DNA from: Rhodocyclaceae bacterium
Lineage (GTDB): Bacteria > Pseudomonadota > Gammaproteobacteria > Burkholderiales > Rhodocyclaceae
Assembly (NCBI GenBank): GCA_030689585.1
Contig: JAUYFZ010000199.1
Span: 1 to 6,813, forward strand
Reading direction: 5' to 3'
DNA length: 6,813 nucleotides
Shown: positions 6,383 through 6,813 of the stretch, in pieces
Layout: the number at the start of each line of letters is the position of its first letter
How positions within the stretch are numbered: the stretch's first letter is position 1
The notes under the pieces: model-generated
What the model was told of the DNA's origin: nothing
The model's input: the letters and a program-made list of their open reading frames with translations, nothing else
The model's database searches: none
Translations under genes and position numbers: made by a program

Positions 6383-6813
6383 ATGTCAGTACTCGTCGCC
6401 AAACCCGCCCCCGATTTCGCCGCCGATGCGGTCTTCGGCAACAACGAAATGAAGCCTCTCAAGTTGTCCGATTACAAGGGCAAATACGTCGTGCTGTTCT
6501 TCTACCCGCTTGATTTCACCTTCGTTTGCCCTTCCGAACTCATCGCCTTCGATCACCGTCTGGATGAATTCAAGAAGCGCAACGTGGAAGTCATCGGTTG
6601 CTCGATCGATTCAAAATTCACCCATCTGGCCTGGAAGAATACTCCGGTAGAAAAAGGCGGTATCGGCCAAGTGCAATACCCTCTAGTCGCCGATGTCAAA
6701 CACACGATCTGCCAAGCCTACGACGTGGAACTCGCCGCTGCGGGCGTGGCACTACGCGCTTCTTTCCTGATTGACAAGGCCGGAGTCGTTCAACATCAGG
6801 TCGTCAACCACCT
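6383..6813 (+). CDS. Typical 2-Cys peroxiredoxin (AhpC/Prx1 type), 3' end cut off
   Basis: The reading frame stays open to the window edge: 143 full codons of a protein expected to be about 200 residues. It reduces hydrogen peroxide and organic peroxides through a cysteine thiol in the cytoplasm. The peroxidatic Cys49 sits in [13 protein letters not shown] (40-52), preceded by KPAPDF (7-12). The GGIG loop (92-95) and QYPLVAD (98-104) follow, and ALRASFLID (123-131) supplies the conserved Arg125. The GGIG segment and overall layout place it in the Prx1/AhpC group; the resolving cysteine (usually in a VCPAGW-like motif near residue 165-170) lies beyond the edge and cannot be checked. Extra cysteines occur at 73 and 110. 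The 67-bp gap and strong ribosome site suggest independent expression from metG. The symbol is left open because ahpC, tsaA and prx names overlap in this group. Confidence 0.94.
   Translation, partial: MSVLVAKPAPDFAADAVFGNNEMKPLKLSDYKGKYVVLFFYPLDFTFVCPSELIAFDHRLDEFKKRNVEVIGCSIDSKFTHLAWKNTPVEKGGIGQVQYPLVADVKHTICQAYDVELAAAGVALRASFLIDKAGVVQHQVVNH

Overview
The window reads as a compact chromosomal segment of a Gram-negative proteobacterium, most likely a betaproteobacterium. The evidence is heptose/LPS synthesis (an RfaE2-type adenylyltransferase), an outer-membrane BON-domain lipoprotein of the DolP type, and a neighbourhood (rsmI diverging from yraN, then a BON lipoprotein, then rfaE2) that resembles a conserved proteobacterial cluster. 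Genus cannot be decided from this sequence. No rRNA, tRNA, CRISPR array, insertion sequence or phage gene is visible.

Layout. Positions 1-159 are non-coding and hold a large G/C-rich inverted repeat (about 19-116) of the dispersed REP/BIME type, just downstream of rsmI. rsmI (160-1008, minus) encodes the 16S rRNA C1402 ribose methyltransferase. It starts head-to-head with yraN (998-1354, plus), and the two 5' ends overlap. The rightward block continues with a small exported HIRAN-domain protein (1335-1697), a two-BON-domain lipoprotein (1771-2433) and rfaE2 (2430-2906). yraN and the HIRAN gene overlap by 20 bp, and the BON gene and rfaE2 by 4 bp, so these genes are probably co-transcribed, although a 73-bp gap before the BON gene leaves room for another promoter. 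A membrane-anchored TAXI-family solute-binding protein (2893-4254, minus) converges on rfaE2 with a 14-bp overlap. It diverges from metG (4288-6315, plus), methionyl-tRNA synthetase, across only 33 bp. A typical 2-Cys peroxiredoxin of the AhpC/Prx1 group starts at 6383 and runs off the right edge.

How the genes fit together. The rightward block is mainly an envelope set: RfaE2 makes ADP-heptose for the LPS inner core, the BON lipoprotein probably supports outer-membrane integrity, and the HIRAN protein is predicted to be exported. rsmI and metG are translation genes. The TAXI protein is a ligand-binding receptor with no TRAP permease beside it. The peroxiredoxin is an independent peroxide-defence gene with its own strong ribosome binding site.

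Most of the window is ordinary housekeeping DNA. I did not find a convincing undescribed multi-gene system. The points most worth a second look are the exported stand-alone HIRAN protein sitting where related clusters often have a SIS-domain gene, the orphan two-anchor TAXI receptor, the overlapping divergent starts of rsmI and yraN, a possible internal start in metG that would release its tRNA-binding domain, and the G-quadruplex-capable inverted repeat at the left edge.
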